This document shows, piece after piece, positions 1 to 6,233 of a stretch of 6,290 bases of DNA (positions are counted from its first letter, which is position 1; every line of letters starts with the position of its first letter). Where the stretch lies: the NCBI GenBank assembly GCA_002842195.1, contig PHCL01000088.1:1-6290 (forward strand), in the 5' to 3' direction. The position numbers were made by a program, and so were the translations under genes. This DNA is from Betaproteobacteria bacterium HGW-Betaproteobacteria-20. Lineage in GTDB: Bacteria; Pseudomonadota; Gammaproteobacteria; Burkholderiales; Methylophilaceae. The notes under the pieces were generated by a model, which saw only the letters and a list, made by a program, of their open reading frames with translations, was not told the DNA's origin and searched no databases.

Positions 1-506
1 GCATCCACTTCACCCGCCGCTACCATATGCTGCATCAAGCGATTAGTTTCAGGTGCCACCGTGAAATCCGCATACCTTGCTGCAAAGCGTGCCGCGCGCA
101 AAATTCTGACTGGGTCTTCAGCAAATGCGTCGCTCACATGCCGCAAAGTTTTAGATTGAATGTCAGCCAAGCCGTGATATGGGTCTATCAATTTGCCGGC
201 ACTATCTTTCGCAATGGCATTGACGGTTAAATCCCGGCGCGCTAAATCTTCTTCTAAAGTCACGTCGATTGACGCATGCACCATAAAGCCTTTATAGCCA
301 CTGGCAGTTTTGCGTTCGGTGCGCGCAAGCGCGTATTCATCATGCGTTTTGGGGTGTAAGAAAACCGGAAAATCTTTACCAACGGGCTTAAAACCTGCCG
401 CTTGCATCGCCTCTGGCGTGCTGCCAACGACCACGTAATCTTTGTCTTTTACCGGAAAGCCCAGCAACTCATCACGCACTGCGCCGCCCACCATATAAAT
501 CTGCAT
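1..506 (-). CDS. cca: CCA-adding tRNA nucleotidyltransferase, N-terminal part (cut by window edge)
   Basis: This enzyme adds or repairs the 3'-terminal CCA of tRNAs from CTP and ATP without a nucleic acid template, in the cytoplasm. The 168 visible residues hold the class II nucleotidyltransferase head: GGAVRD at residues 7-12, the metal-binding DKD at 21-23 (both Asp at the positions known for E. coli Cca), the RRD motif at 90-92 followed by LTVNAIA, and [12 protein letters not shown] at 130-141, which belongs to the nucleotide-recognition neck. Bacterial Cca proteins of this type are about 400 residues, so roughly 40% is visible and the C-terminal body (and any HD phosphohydrolase domain) lies beyond position 1. 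The ATG at 506-504 starts directly before the conserved MVGGAVRD strand. The Shine-Dalgarno is weak (GAGA), and the start lies 14 nt after the stop of the SDR gene, which suggests co-transcription and possibly translational coupling. No frameshift is seen in the visible part. Confidence 0.95.
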   Translation of the reverse strand, partial: MQIYMVGGAVRDELLGFPVKDKDYVVVGSTPEAMQAAGFKPVGKDFPVFLHPKTHDEYALARTERKTASGYKGFMVHASIDVTLEEDLARRDLTVNAIAKDSAGKLIDPYHGLADIQSKTLRHVSDAFAEDPVRILRAARFAARYADFTVAPETNRLMQHMVAAGEVD

Positions 507-520
507 GGCGATTTCTCGTG

Positions 521-1468
521 CTACCTTGCGGCCGAACGGCGAAAGCGGTCGTAAGCCCCACGCGACGTTTGATCGACTAAATATTGTGGAATAACCGCTT
601 CCAGTGAGGTTGGTGTTAATTTAAATACAGCAGGGAATGGTTGGTCGCTCACACTATCCACTTCCATGGAGCGAATATTGTCGCGCGACATGATCTTGAC
701 TGGCAACAGCTCCATCGCAAAAGCCTGTGCGTAAGACAATGCGTCGTTTAAACCGATAAGCGTCCGCTTAACCTGCAAAGTAGTCATCACCGCCTGAACC
801 AACGCACGAAAAGTATAGACTTTAGGGCCTGCCAACGCATAGGTTCGACCATAAGTTGCGTCATTTTCCATGCTCGCCACAAAACAACTGGCAACGTCCT
901 CTACCCAAATTGGCTGAAATCTGGCATTTGGTTTGGCTAGCAATACCAGTGGCAAAAATTTCACCATACCTGCCAACAAATTGATAAAACGATCCCCACG
1001 CCCAAAAATAACCGAGGGCTTGAAAATAGTAATATTTAATTTATCCCGATGCGCAGCCAGCGCAAGTTCACCGGCAGCCTTTGAGCGCAAATATTGGCTA
1101 GGGGCATTTACATCGGCACGCAGGCTACTCATATGAATTAAGCGTTTTATATTTAAATCTTCACAGATTTGCGCCAATTGTGCCGGCAACTGATGATGCA
1201 CGGCATTAAAGCTCAGGCGACGGCTTTGATGCAAAATTCCAAGCAAGTTGATGACAACATCCGCGCCCCTTAAAGCGACATTCAAGGCATGGTAATCAAA
1301 ACTATTGCATTCCACCACTTGCACATTAGGTAGCAGAATCAAGTGTTTGGCTGATTCATAACGGCGCGTGAGTACATTGATCAAGTAACCAGCAGCGCTT
1401 AACTTGGCCACAATTGCGCTACCGACAAAACCGGAGCCGCCTAATATACATATTTTTTTTAATTGCAT
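521..1468 (-). CDS. NDUFA9-like NAD(P)-binding SDR-family protein (complex I NDUFA9 subunit family)
   Basis: This is a 315-residue atypical/extended short-chain dehydrogenase-like protein with an N-terminal Rossmann fold. GGSGFVG at residues 10-16 is the dinucleotide-binding glycine motif (G10, G13, G16), and ADVVINLLG at 69-77 is the typical fourth strand. HMSS at 112-115 and Y126-LRS-K130 keep the Ser-Tyr-Lys catalytic arrangement with normal spacing. YLRSKAAGE (126-134), [12 protein letters not shown] (150-161) and QPIWVEDVA (185-193) closely match what I recall of mitochondrial NDUFA9, hence the family name. The substrate is unknown; bacterial members are often annotated as NAD-dependent epimerase/dehydratase, and a role in complex I is not established here. 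The ATG is the first start after an in-frame TAA 27 nt upstream and has an AGGA Shine-Dalgarno 5 nt away. The gene sits 60 bp after slt and 14 bp before cca, probably in one operon with them. No signal peptide or membrane helix is evident. Confidence 0.9.
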   Translation of the reverse strand: MQLKKICILGGSGFVGSAIVAKLSAAGYLINVLTRRYESAKHLILLPNVQVVECNSFDYHALNVALRGADVVINLLGILHQSRRLSFNAVHHQLPAQLAQICEDLNIKRLIHMSSLRADVNAPSQYLRSKAAGELALAAHRDKLNITIFKPSVIFGRGDRFINLLAGMVKFLPLVLLAKPNARFQPIWVEDVASCFVASMENDATYGRTYALAGPKVYTFRALVQAVMTTLQVKRTLIGLNDALSYAQAFAMELLPVKIMSRDNIRSMEVDSVSDQPFPAVFKLTPTSLEAVIPQYLVDQTSRGAYDRFRRSAAR

Positions 1469-1528
1469 TTTTGTCCTAATGTACTTCGAGAATTAAAATT
1501 TCCATCATCGTCGTTCCATGGTCAATGT

Positions 1529-3505
1529 CTATTCATTGTCTTCCGGACTGACTTCTTCTGGCAAACCGGTACCCGGAACGGTGCCTAAGCGCGCTTTTAA
1601 TGTTTGAATTTTTACACTATTACCATTCTTATCCAGCAGGCGTGGCGCATACATTTGTGCATTGGCCATTACTTTTTGCACGTAGCCTCTTGTTTCAGCA
1701 AAAGGGATACTTTCAATATAAATTGCACCTTCCAGCGTTTTGGTTGCCCTCCAACGCTTTGCGCGGCTAGGGCCAGCGTTATAGCCTGCAGTTGCCATCA
1801 CCGCATTGCCATCCATTAAATCCAGCGCATAACGCATGTAGTAAGTACCGAACTCAATGTTGGTAGTTAAATCATGAATCATGCCATGGTTATAGCCGTT
1901 TACCCCCATGCGTTTAGCAACCCATTTTGCGGTGGCGGGCATCAGCTGCATCAGCCCGGATGCACCTACCCCTGATTTTGCATAATGCATAAATCGGCTT
2001 TCCTGACGGGTAATACCGTACACCCATGCTTCATCTAAATTCACATTGCCGGCAGATGTGCGAAATAGTTCGCGATATGGCGCAGGATAGCGCAAATTAA
2101 AATTATGTGTAAGTCTGGTATTGTCGGCCGTGCTAATGGCAATGTCATACCATTTTTGTCGCATGGCATACTCAGCTGCGGCAAGCAATTGCTGGTCGTC
2201 AAAACCGCGTATCGCCCAAACCCACTCGGCTTTGGCTTCAAACCGCATATCTAGACGCTGCAATTCCAGTGCGCGTTTAATACCCGGTTGACTGGCTATT
2301 GCCGTCACTTCAATATCCGTAGGAGCAAAGTCCAGGGAAGGATTGCTCATCACCTCCTCCAGCTCTTCAGCCGCTAGCCAACCATAAAAATGACGCTCTG
2401 TCGAAAGCTTGCTAAATATTGCGACGGCTTCAGCATTTTGACCCAGCGCGTCTGCCTCAAGTTGTTTTAGCGCACGGGCTTTCCAATAACGCCAGGCGCC
2501 TTCTTCCAGCTGTTTGGCGGGCATGGCAGCGATTGTATTTAACACGGTTTGCCAATCCTGGATGCGCAAGGCGGCACGCACTTCCCAGGCAAGCTGCTCT
2601 TTATCTAAAACAGCGCCATCGGCCAGGCCGAAATAACTAACCGCTTGCGGGTGATGGCTACGCGCCGCATGGTAAGCAATGCGCCCCCAACCGAAAGCAC
2701 GATCATCCGCCTTAAACAAGCTTTGCACTTTGTTGTAAGTTGTCACAGCATCATCTAATTTACTCCGCGCCAAACGGTCAAGTGCGTATAGATTAGCCTC
2801 AACGCCAAAGCGAGATTTGAATGAAGCGGTTTTTTTATCTAAAAAAATCTGCGGTGATTGCGCCGCGCGATCCAGTAACTTCAGGTTGGCTGCTGCGAAA
2901 TCAGGCAAACGTGAGATGGTATTTTTAGCGGCGCTTAACTTGCCAGCTTGCAATGCCAACCTGAATCTCGCCCAAATATCTTCGTTATTTAACAAGCCTG
3001 TTTGCTGAAGGTCATCAAACAGTTGATTGCAATTACCAGGCAAGTCGAAATTACTCAACCATAAATCTTTTGCCTGCGCAGAAATATCTGCATCGCCTAG
3101 GAGTGCATGACCTTGCATGGCATAACACTGGACGGCAACATCTTCACGCTTAAAGAGCGCGTATTCCTCAAAAAACGGCCCCCAGTTTTGTTGCTTACCT
3201 AATTTTTTTAACCATTCGCCGCGCATTCGGTCAGCAAAAGGCATATCCACATACAGGGCTAAAAAGTTCTGCACTTCCTCATCGCGGGCGTTTTCCAGCC
3301 TCAGCTGCATCAACCAGTAGTCGGCATATGGCGCTAGTTGGTATTGCTGGGTTTTAAGCTGGCTGACATCATCAGACAAAGCGATTTCATTTTTTGCCGC
3401 ATAAGCTGAGCGCGCATGTTGAAACAAGGCTTCATCGGATAAGGCGTATGCCTGATTTGATATTGCAATAGCGACTAGCACTAATAGTAGGCGGAAAATC
3501 AACAT
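1529..3505 (-). CDS. slt: Soluble lytic murein transglycosylase (Slt70 type)
   Basis: This periplasmic enzyme cleaves the MurNAc-GlcNAc bond of peptidoglycan, forming 1,6-anhydro-MurNAc, during wall turnover and remodelling. It has 658 residues, close to the E. coli Slt70 precursor. Residues 1-21 look like a Sec signal peptide (hydrophobic LLLVLVAIAI core, AYA at 19-21 before the likely cut). Residues about 22-480 are Ala- and Leu-rich helices, matching the superhelical U and L domains that form the doughnut of Slt70. The C-terminal catalytic domain (about 485-625) has all lysozyme-like GH23 motifs: RQESRF at 500-505 with catalytic acid E502, GLMQLMPATA at 517-526, NIEFGTYYM at 549-557, and AGYNAG at 573-578. 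The tail after about 625 is polar and not conserved as far as I can tell. The start has a modest AAGG/AGGG Shine-Dalgarno 6-7 nt upstream and follows a good sigma-70-like promoter, so slt is probably the first gene of the slt-SDR-cca unit. MltC/MltE or MltD are less likely because of the long helical N-terminus. Confidence 0.95.
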   Translation of the reverse strand: MLIFRLLLVLVAIAISNQAYALSDEALFQHARSAYAAKNEIALSDDVSQLKTQQYQLAPYADYWLMQLRLENARDEEVQNFLALYVDMPFADRMRGEWLKKLGKQQNWGPFFEEYALFKREDVAVQCYAMQGHALLGDADISAQAKDLWLSNFDLPGNCNQLFDDLQQTGLLNNEDIWARFRLALQAGKLSAAKNTISRLPDFAAANLKLLDRAAQSPQIFLDKKTASFKSRFGVEANLYALDRLARSKLDDAVTTYNKVQSLFKADDRAFGWGRIAYHAARSHHPQAVSYFGLADGAVLDKEQLAWEVRAALRIQDWQTVLNTIAAMPAKQLEEGAWRYWKARALKQLEADALGQNAEAVAIFSKLSTERHFYGWLAAEELEEVMSNPSLDFAPTDIEVTAIASQPGIKRALELQRLDMRFEAKAEWVWAIRGFDDQQLLAAAEYAMRQKWYDIAISTADNTRLTHNFNLRYPAPYRELFRTSAGNVNLDEAWVYGITRQESRFMHYAKSGVGASGLMQLMPATAKWVAKRMGVNGYNHGMIHDLTTNIEFGTYYMRYALDLMDGNAVMATAGYNAGPSRAKRWRATKTLEGAIYIESIPFAETRGYVQKVMANAQMYAPRLLDKNGNSVKIQTLKARLGTVPGTGLPEEVSPEDNE

Positions 3506-3537
3506 GGCACGCCCTTTATATGCTTTGTGAAGGTTAT

Positions 3538-3565
3538 ATTATACAACTACTCTTACCAGCTACAA
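3538..3565 (-). promoter_or_regulatory. Candidate sigma-70 promoter for slt and downstream genes
   Basis: Read on the minus strand, a perfect TATAAT -10 box lies at 3543-3538. Upstream is TTGTAG (3565-3560, 16-bp spacer, 3 of 6 matches to TTGACA) or the overlapping TTTGTA (17-bp spacer). The start point would be near 3531, giving a leader of about 26 nt that includes the AAGGG ribosome-binding site. The position directly before slt, and after a likely terminator for lpxC, supports it. The -35 box is weak and no operator-like palindrome overlaps it. Confidence 0.6.
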
Positions 3566-3618
3566 ACTCACTGGTTATTGAATGGAATTTATCATTACTA
3601 AACTACGAGCGAAAATCA

Positions 3619-3657
3619 ATGCCCTGAGAAGCGCTATCAGTGCGGCTCTCAGGGCAT
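3619..3657 (-). terminator. Long hairpin, likely terminator of the dcw/lpxC transcript
   Basis: ATGCCCTGAGA (3619-3629) and TCTCAGGGCAT (3647-3657) form a perfect 11-bp inverted repeat around a 17-nt centre. The centre can add a 4-bp inner stem (GCGC 3631-3634 with GTGC 3640-3643, one G-T pair) closed by the loop TATCA. Transcripts from lpxC meet it about 120 bp after the stop codon; after the stem the minus strand reads ATTGATTTTCGC, so the T-tract is short and displaced by 4 nt. On the plus strand no T-run follows, so it is not clearly bidirectional. It may act as a terminator, as a 3'-end stabiliser, or both. Confidence 0.5.
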
Positions 3658-3757
3658 CACACTGGAAGCCAGGCAAATATCACTGTATTAAATTCACTTT
3701 CTTACTTTAAATTTCTGTCTGTGATGACCTTATTTATTAAGCGCTGTCACATAAAAC

Positions 3758-3776
3758 ACCGGGCTACAATTCCGGT
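3758..3776 (-). terminator. Small stem-loop at the lpxC stop codon, weak terminator candidate
   Basis: ACCGG (3758-3762) and CCGGT (3772-3776) form a 5-bp GC-rich stem with a 9-nt loop. On the minus strand the stem begins at the stop codon of lpxC and is followed by GTTTTATG. The stem is short, and ribosomes terminating at the overlapping stop would interfere with it, so alone it is probably inefficient. The stronger hairpin lies about 100 bp further on. Confidence 0.25.
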
Positions 3777-4705
3777 TAATACCCTGGCTCGGGCATCAAC
3801 TGGTTTACCTGCGGCACAAACTCATTTGGAGCATCTTCTTTTTTCTCAAAAGTAACATATTCCCAGGCAGTTTCATCTTGCATAAGCGCGCGAATCAATT
3901 GGTTATTAAGCGCATGGCCGGATTTATACGCATAAAATGCGCCCAAAATGGGGTGGCCGAGCATATATAAATCGCCAATGGCATCTAATACTTTGTGCTT
4001 GGCAAATTCATCATCGTAGCGCAAACCATCGGTATTAATCACTCGGTATTCATCTAAAACAATGGCGTTATCTAAACTGCCGCCCCGGGCCAAGCCGTTT
4101 GAACGCAAATATTCGACTTCATGCATAAAGCCAAAAGTGCGGGCGCGGCTGATTTCTTTAATATACGAATCTGTGGCGAAGTCAATTTTAACTTGGCAGC
4201 CAGACTGCTCAAATACGGGATGGTTAAATGCGATAGTGAAGTCAATTTTAAAGCCGTGATACGGTTCAAATCGTACCCATTTGTCGCCATCGATTACTTC
4301 AACGGTTTTTATAATGCGTATAAATTTTTTGGGCGCAGCTTGTTCCGCTATGCCGGCTTCTTGCAGTAAAAATACAAATGGCCCTGAACTACCATCCATA
4401 ATCGGTATTTCAGAGGCATCGACATCAATATAAATATTATCAATGCCCAAGCCCGCTAGGGCAGACATGATGTGTTCAACCGTTGCAACACGCGCGCCAT
4501 TGGCCTCCAGTGCTGAACACAGGCGCGTATCCTGCACCGCCTGTGCTGAAGCAGCAATTTCATTGGGTTGAGGCAGATCAACCCGCGTGAAAATAATTCC
4601 GGTATTGATTGGCGCAGGGCGCAGGGTAAGAGTAACCTTTTCGCCGTTGTGCAAACCAACGCCAGTGGCGCTAATTGCTTTTTTTAAGGTGCGTTGCTTT
4701 AACAT
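3776..4705 (-). CDS. lpxC: UDP-3-O-acyl-N-acetylglucosamine deacetylase
   Basis: LpxC removes the acetyl group from UDP-3-O-acyl-GlcNAc, the committed zinc-dependent step of lipid A synthesis in the cytoplasm, so the organism makes lipopolysaccharide. At 309 residues it is near E. coli LpxC (305), and all key residues sit one position before their E. coli numbers: general base E77 and zinc ligand H78 in TVEHIMSAL, zinc ligands H237 and D241 in [18 protein letters not shown], and catalytic H264 in SGHALNNQ. The start [11 protein letters not shown] with [12 protein letters not shown] is typical, and a TAG lies in frame only 16-18 nt upstream, excluding an earlier start. The AGGA Shine-Dalgarno is about 13 nt from the ATG, a long spacing. 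LpxC is the last gene of the dcw cluster here, 189 bp after ftsZ. In enterobacteria FtsH degrades LpxC through its C-terminal tail; the tail here (ending QLMPEPGY) does not resemble the E. coli one as I recall it, so control may differ. Confidence 0.97.
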   Translation of the reverse strand: MLKQRTLKKAISATGVGLHNGEKVTLTLRPAPINTGIIFTRVDLPQPNEIAASAQAVQDTRLCSALEANGARVATVEHIMSALAGLGIDNIYIDVDASEIPIMDGSSGPFVFLLQEAGIAEQAAPKKFIRIIKTVEVIDGDKWVRFEPYHGFKIDFTIAFNHPVFEQSGCQVKIDFATDSYIKEISRARTFGFMHEVEYLRSNGLARGGSLDNAIVLDEYRVINTDGLRYDDEFAKHKVLDAIGDLYMLGHPILGAFYAYKSGHALNNQLIRALMQDETAWEYVTFEKKEDAPNEFVPQVNQLMPEPGY

Positions 4706-4752
4706 CAGTTGTTCAATTTCCTAACTCCAAACCATCGTTTTACTTTACTGAA

Positions 4753-4776
4753 AAATAATTACCCATATAATTATTT
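4753..4776. repeat. AT-only inverted repeat in the ftsZ-lpxC spacer
   Basis: AAATAATTA (4753-4761) and TAATTATTT (4768-4776) form a perfect 9-bp inverted repeat around CCCATA. With no GC pairs in the stem it is a poor terminator. It overlaps the candidate lpxC promoter and could be a binding site for a dimeric regulator, or simply reflect an AT-rich promoter region. Confidence 0.35.
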
Positions 4777-4790
4777 GTCTTTTTAATCAA
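4762..4790 (-). promoter_or_regulatory. Weak candidate promoter for lpxC
   Basis: On the minus strand TTGATT (4790-4785) is followed after 17 bp by TATGGG (4767-4762), giving 4 of 6 and 3 of 6 matches to the sigma-70 boxes. Another possible -10, TAAAAT, lies at 4810-4805 without a good -35. The 189-bp AT-rich spacer and absence of a hairpin after ftsZ fit both read-through from ftsZ and an independent lpxC promoter. The exact boxes are uncertain. Confidence 0.2.
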
Positions 4791-4894
4791 GCAAATAGTA
4801 GCATATTTTACCCAAGCTGACTTGCAGTCACAGTTGCAGACCTAGGCATTTCAACTCGCCCGAAAAAGTAAATTAATGGTAATAATCAAGTCCA

Positions 4895-6076
4895 CTAGTC
4901 CGCTTGTTTACGTAAAAATGCAGGAATATCATATTCTTCCACGCCTGACATTTTCATCGCTTCCACTTGTGCACGACGGCTATTTGAACCAAACACCTGC
5001 GGTGCATCATCCATCATGCTGCTATTGTTATCTCCACCCATAAACATTGGCTGACCAGTGGTGCCATTGCGTACCACTTCCTGCGTCATTACGCGCAATT
5101 CTGGTTTTTGCTGACGGCGTTGTGAACCAGTTAAGCCCGTTGCTACCATCGTTACACGCAAACCATCGCCCATGGTTTCATCAAACACATTACCCACAAT
5201 CACCGTTGCATCATCCGCAGTAAAGGCTTTAATAGTGTTCATCACATCATAGTATTCTTTCATTTTGAAAGAAGCCGAGGTGGTGATATTAACCAGAACG
5301 CCGCGTGCATTTGCCAGGTTAACATCCTCCAGCAAAGGACTTGCTACAGCCTGCTCAGCCGCGATACGCGCGCGGTCCGGACCCGTTGCGATAGCTGAAC
5401 CCATCATCGCCATGCCCATCTCACTCATTACTGTACGTACATCGGCAAAGTCCACGTTAACCAATCCCGGGCAATTGATGATTTCGGCAATGCCAGAAAC
5501 CGCATTGTGCAACACATCGTTTGCGGCTCTAAAAGCCTCCAGGAACGGTACATCTTCGCCCAACACTTCCATCAGCTTTTCATTTGGAATCACAATCAAT
5601 GAGTCCACATACTTTGATAATTCTTCTAGACCATCCGCAGCAACTTTAGTGCGTTTACCTTCAAAAGAGAATGGTTTGGTCACCACGGCCACCGTTAAAA
5701 TACCCATTTCTTTTGCCACTTGCGCAATCACCGGTGCGGCACCTGTACCTGTTCCACCGCCCATGCCTGCGGTAATAAACAGCATGTCAGCGCCATCAAT
5801 CAGCTCAGCAATTGCATCACGATCTTCTAAAGCAGCATCACGACCAATTTCTGGTTTAGCGCCTGCGCCCAAACCTTTAGTCATCGCGATACCCATTTGC
5901 AACACTGTTTTTGCCTGGCTCTTTTTAAGCGCCTGCATATCGGTATTGGCGCAAATAAACTCTACGCCGCCGACGTTCTTTTCAATCATATGTGCTACTG
6001 CATTACCACCGCAACCACCTACACCAATAACCTTGATGACGGCTTCTTGCGAATTTTTTTCCATAATTTCAAACAT
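4895..6076 (-). CDS. ftsZ: Cell division protein FtsZ (tubulin-like GTPase)
   Basis: FtsZ polymerises with GTP into the cytoplasmic ring that organises the divisome. It has 393 residues (E. coli 383). The GTPase domain shows the glycine loop GVGGCGGNAV (18-27), NTDMQAL (44-50), the tubulin signature GGGTGTG (106-112) and the T7 synergy loop NVDFADV (207-213), whose N207, D209 and D212 match E. coli numbering and complete the GTPase site of the neighbouring subunit. A variable linker runs from about 318 to 380, and the C-terminal peptide EYDIPAFLRKQAD (381-393) is the site that FtsA, ZipA, MinC and others bind. The MFEIMEKNSQ start is the usual betaproteobacterial form and has a strong AGGAG site 7 nt upstream; the alternative Met5 would place that site 19 nt away. 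It follows ftsA after 157 bp and precedes lpxC. No missing residue or frameshift is seen. Confidence 0.98.
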   Translation of the reverse strand: MFEIMEKNSQEAVIKVIGVGGCGGNAVAHMIEKNVGGVEFICANTDMQALKKSQAKTVLQMGIAMTKGLGAGAKPEIGRDAALEDRDAIAELIDGADMLFITAGMGGGTGTGAAPVIAQVAKEMGILTVAVVTKPFSFEGKRTKVAADGLEELSKYVDSLIVIPNEKLMEVLGEDVPFLEAFRAANDVLHNAVSGIAEIINCPGLVNVDFADVRTVMSEMGMAMMGSAIATGPDRARIAAEQAVASPLLEDVNLANARGVLVNITTSASFKMKEYYDVMNTIKAFTADDATVIVGNVFDETMGDGLRVTMVATGLTGSQRRQQKPELRVMTQEVVRNGTTGQPMFMGGDNNSSMMDDAPQVFGSNSRRAQVEAMKMSGVEEYDIPAFLRKQAD

Positions 6077-6083
6077 TTGATGT

Positions 6084-6089
6084 CTCCTC
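6084..6089 (-). promoter_or_regulatory. Strong ribosome-binding site of ftsZ
   Basis: The minus strand reads GAGGAG here, with AGGAG ending 7 nt before the ATG at 6076. It is the best Shine-Dalgarno in the window and fixes Met1 rather than Met5 as the start, in keeping with the high FtsZ levels that cells need relative to FtsA. Confidence 0.75.
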
Positions 6090-6151
6090 TTTTTAAATTA
6101 CTCTAAATAGTTGCCAGCCTGTTGCAGTTATTCATTAATTGATGCTCGCAA

Positions 6152-6180
6152 CTAATGACTAAAACTACCCATCCTGACAA
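6152..6180 (-). promoter_or_regulatory. Weak candidate promoter in the ftsA-ftsZ spacer
   Basis: On the minus strand TTGTCA (6180-6175, 5 of 6 matches to the -35 consensus) is followed after 17 bp by CATTAG (6157-6152, 3 of 6 to the -10 consensus). Extra promoters near ftsZ are well known in other bacteria, and the long spacer makes one likely, but this -10 is poor. Confidence 0.25.
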
Positions 6181-6219
6181 CCACAATAACTACCTGCCTT
6201 AACCCCACTACCAACTACC
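6163..6219. repeat. Three AACTACC repeats at exact 25-bp intervals
   Basis: AACTACC occurs at 6163-6169, 6188-6194 and 6213-6219, and a fourth partial copy, ACTACC, at 6207-6212. On the coding strand these read GGTAGTT. The sequences between copies are only loosely similar. In addition CTGCCTTAA is repeated at 6194-6202 and 6229-6237, the second copy containing the ftsA stop codon. The repeats could be protein-binding sites or remnants of a local duplication; the skewed base composition makes chance a real alternative. Confidence 0.5.
6197..6219 (-). other. Possible two-tier G-quadruplex in the ftsZ leader
   Basis: On the minus (coding) strand the order is GG, TAGTT, GG, TAGT, GGGG, TTAA, GG, giving four G-runs of at least two separated by loops of 4-5 nt. 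Two-tier quadruplexes are known in DNA aptamers and in some RNAs but are weak. It would form in the non-template strand or in a transcript spanning ftsA-ftsZ. Confidence 0.3.
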
Positions 6220-6233
6220 TATCAACGACTGCC

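Noticed and set aside
27..230. Plus-strand open frame of 67 codons inside cca
   Set aside because: The minus strand here encodes conserved Cca motifs without interruption; the plus frame looks random.
1476..1510. Nine-codon mini-frame just before the SDR gene, ending in its ribosome-binding site
   Set aside because: It reads MEILILEVH and lacks its own good ribosome-binding site. It has no attenuator-like hairpin pair or run of regulatory codons, so a leader peptide is not supported.
3506..3775. Search for a tRNA, small RNA or small gene in the 270-bp gap
   Set aside because: No cloverleaf, no open frame with a ribosome-binding site, and no promoter other than that of slt was seen; only the hairpins and the slt promoter can be supported.
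3640..3855. Plus-strand open frame across the lpxC-slt gap and the lpxC end
   Set aside because: It starts inside the hairpin, ends within lpxC on the opposite strand, has no Shine-Dalgarno site and resembles no known protein.
4072..4290. Minus-strand open frame inside lpxC in another frame
   Set aside because: It lies fully inside the well-supported lpxC frame; overlapping coding is not supported by any motif.
4833..4839. GTTGCAG shared between the ftsZ-lpxC spacer and the ftsA-ftsZ spacer (6121-6127)
   Set aside because: A single 7-base match between two spacers of more than 150 bp is easily due to chance, and the contexts share nothing else.
5265..6080. Long open frame of 271 codons on the plus strand opposite ftsZ
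   Set aside because: It is the antisense shadow of ftsZ, made open by the codon use of the real gene. The translation is rich in Ala, Ser, Ile and Pro with no recognisable domain, and no ribosome-binding site or promoter was seen for it.
6121..6152. GTTGC/GCAAC inverted repeat in the ftsZ leader
   Set aside because: The stem is only 5 bp around a 22-nt loop, which is expected by chance and too weak for a terminator or riboswitch.
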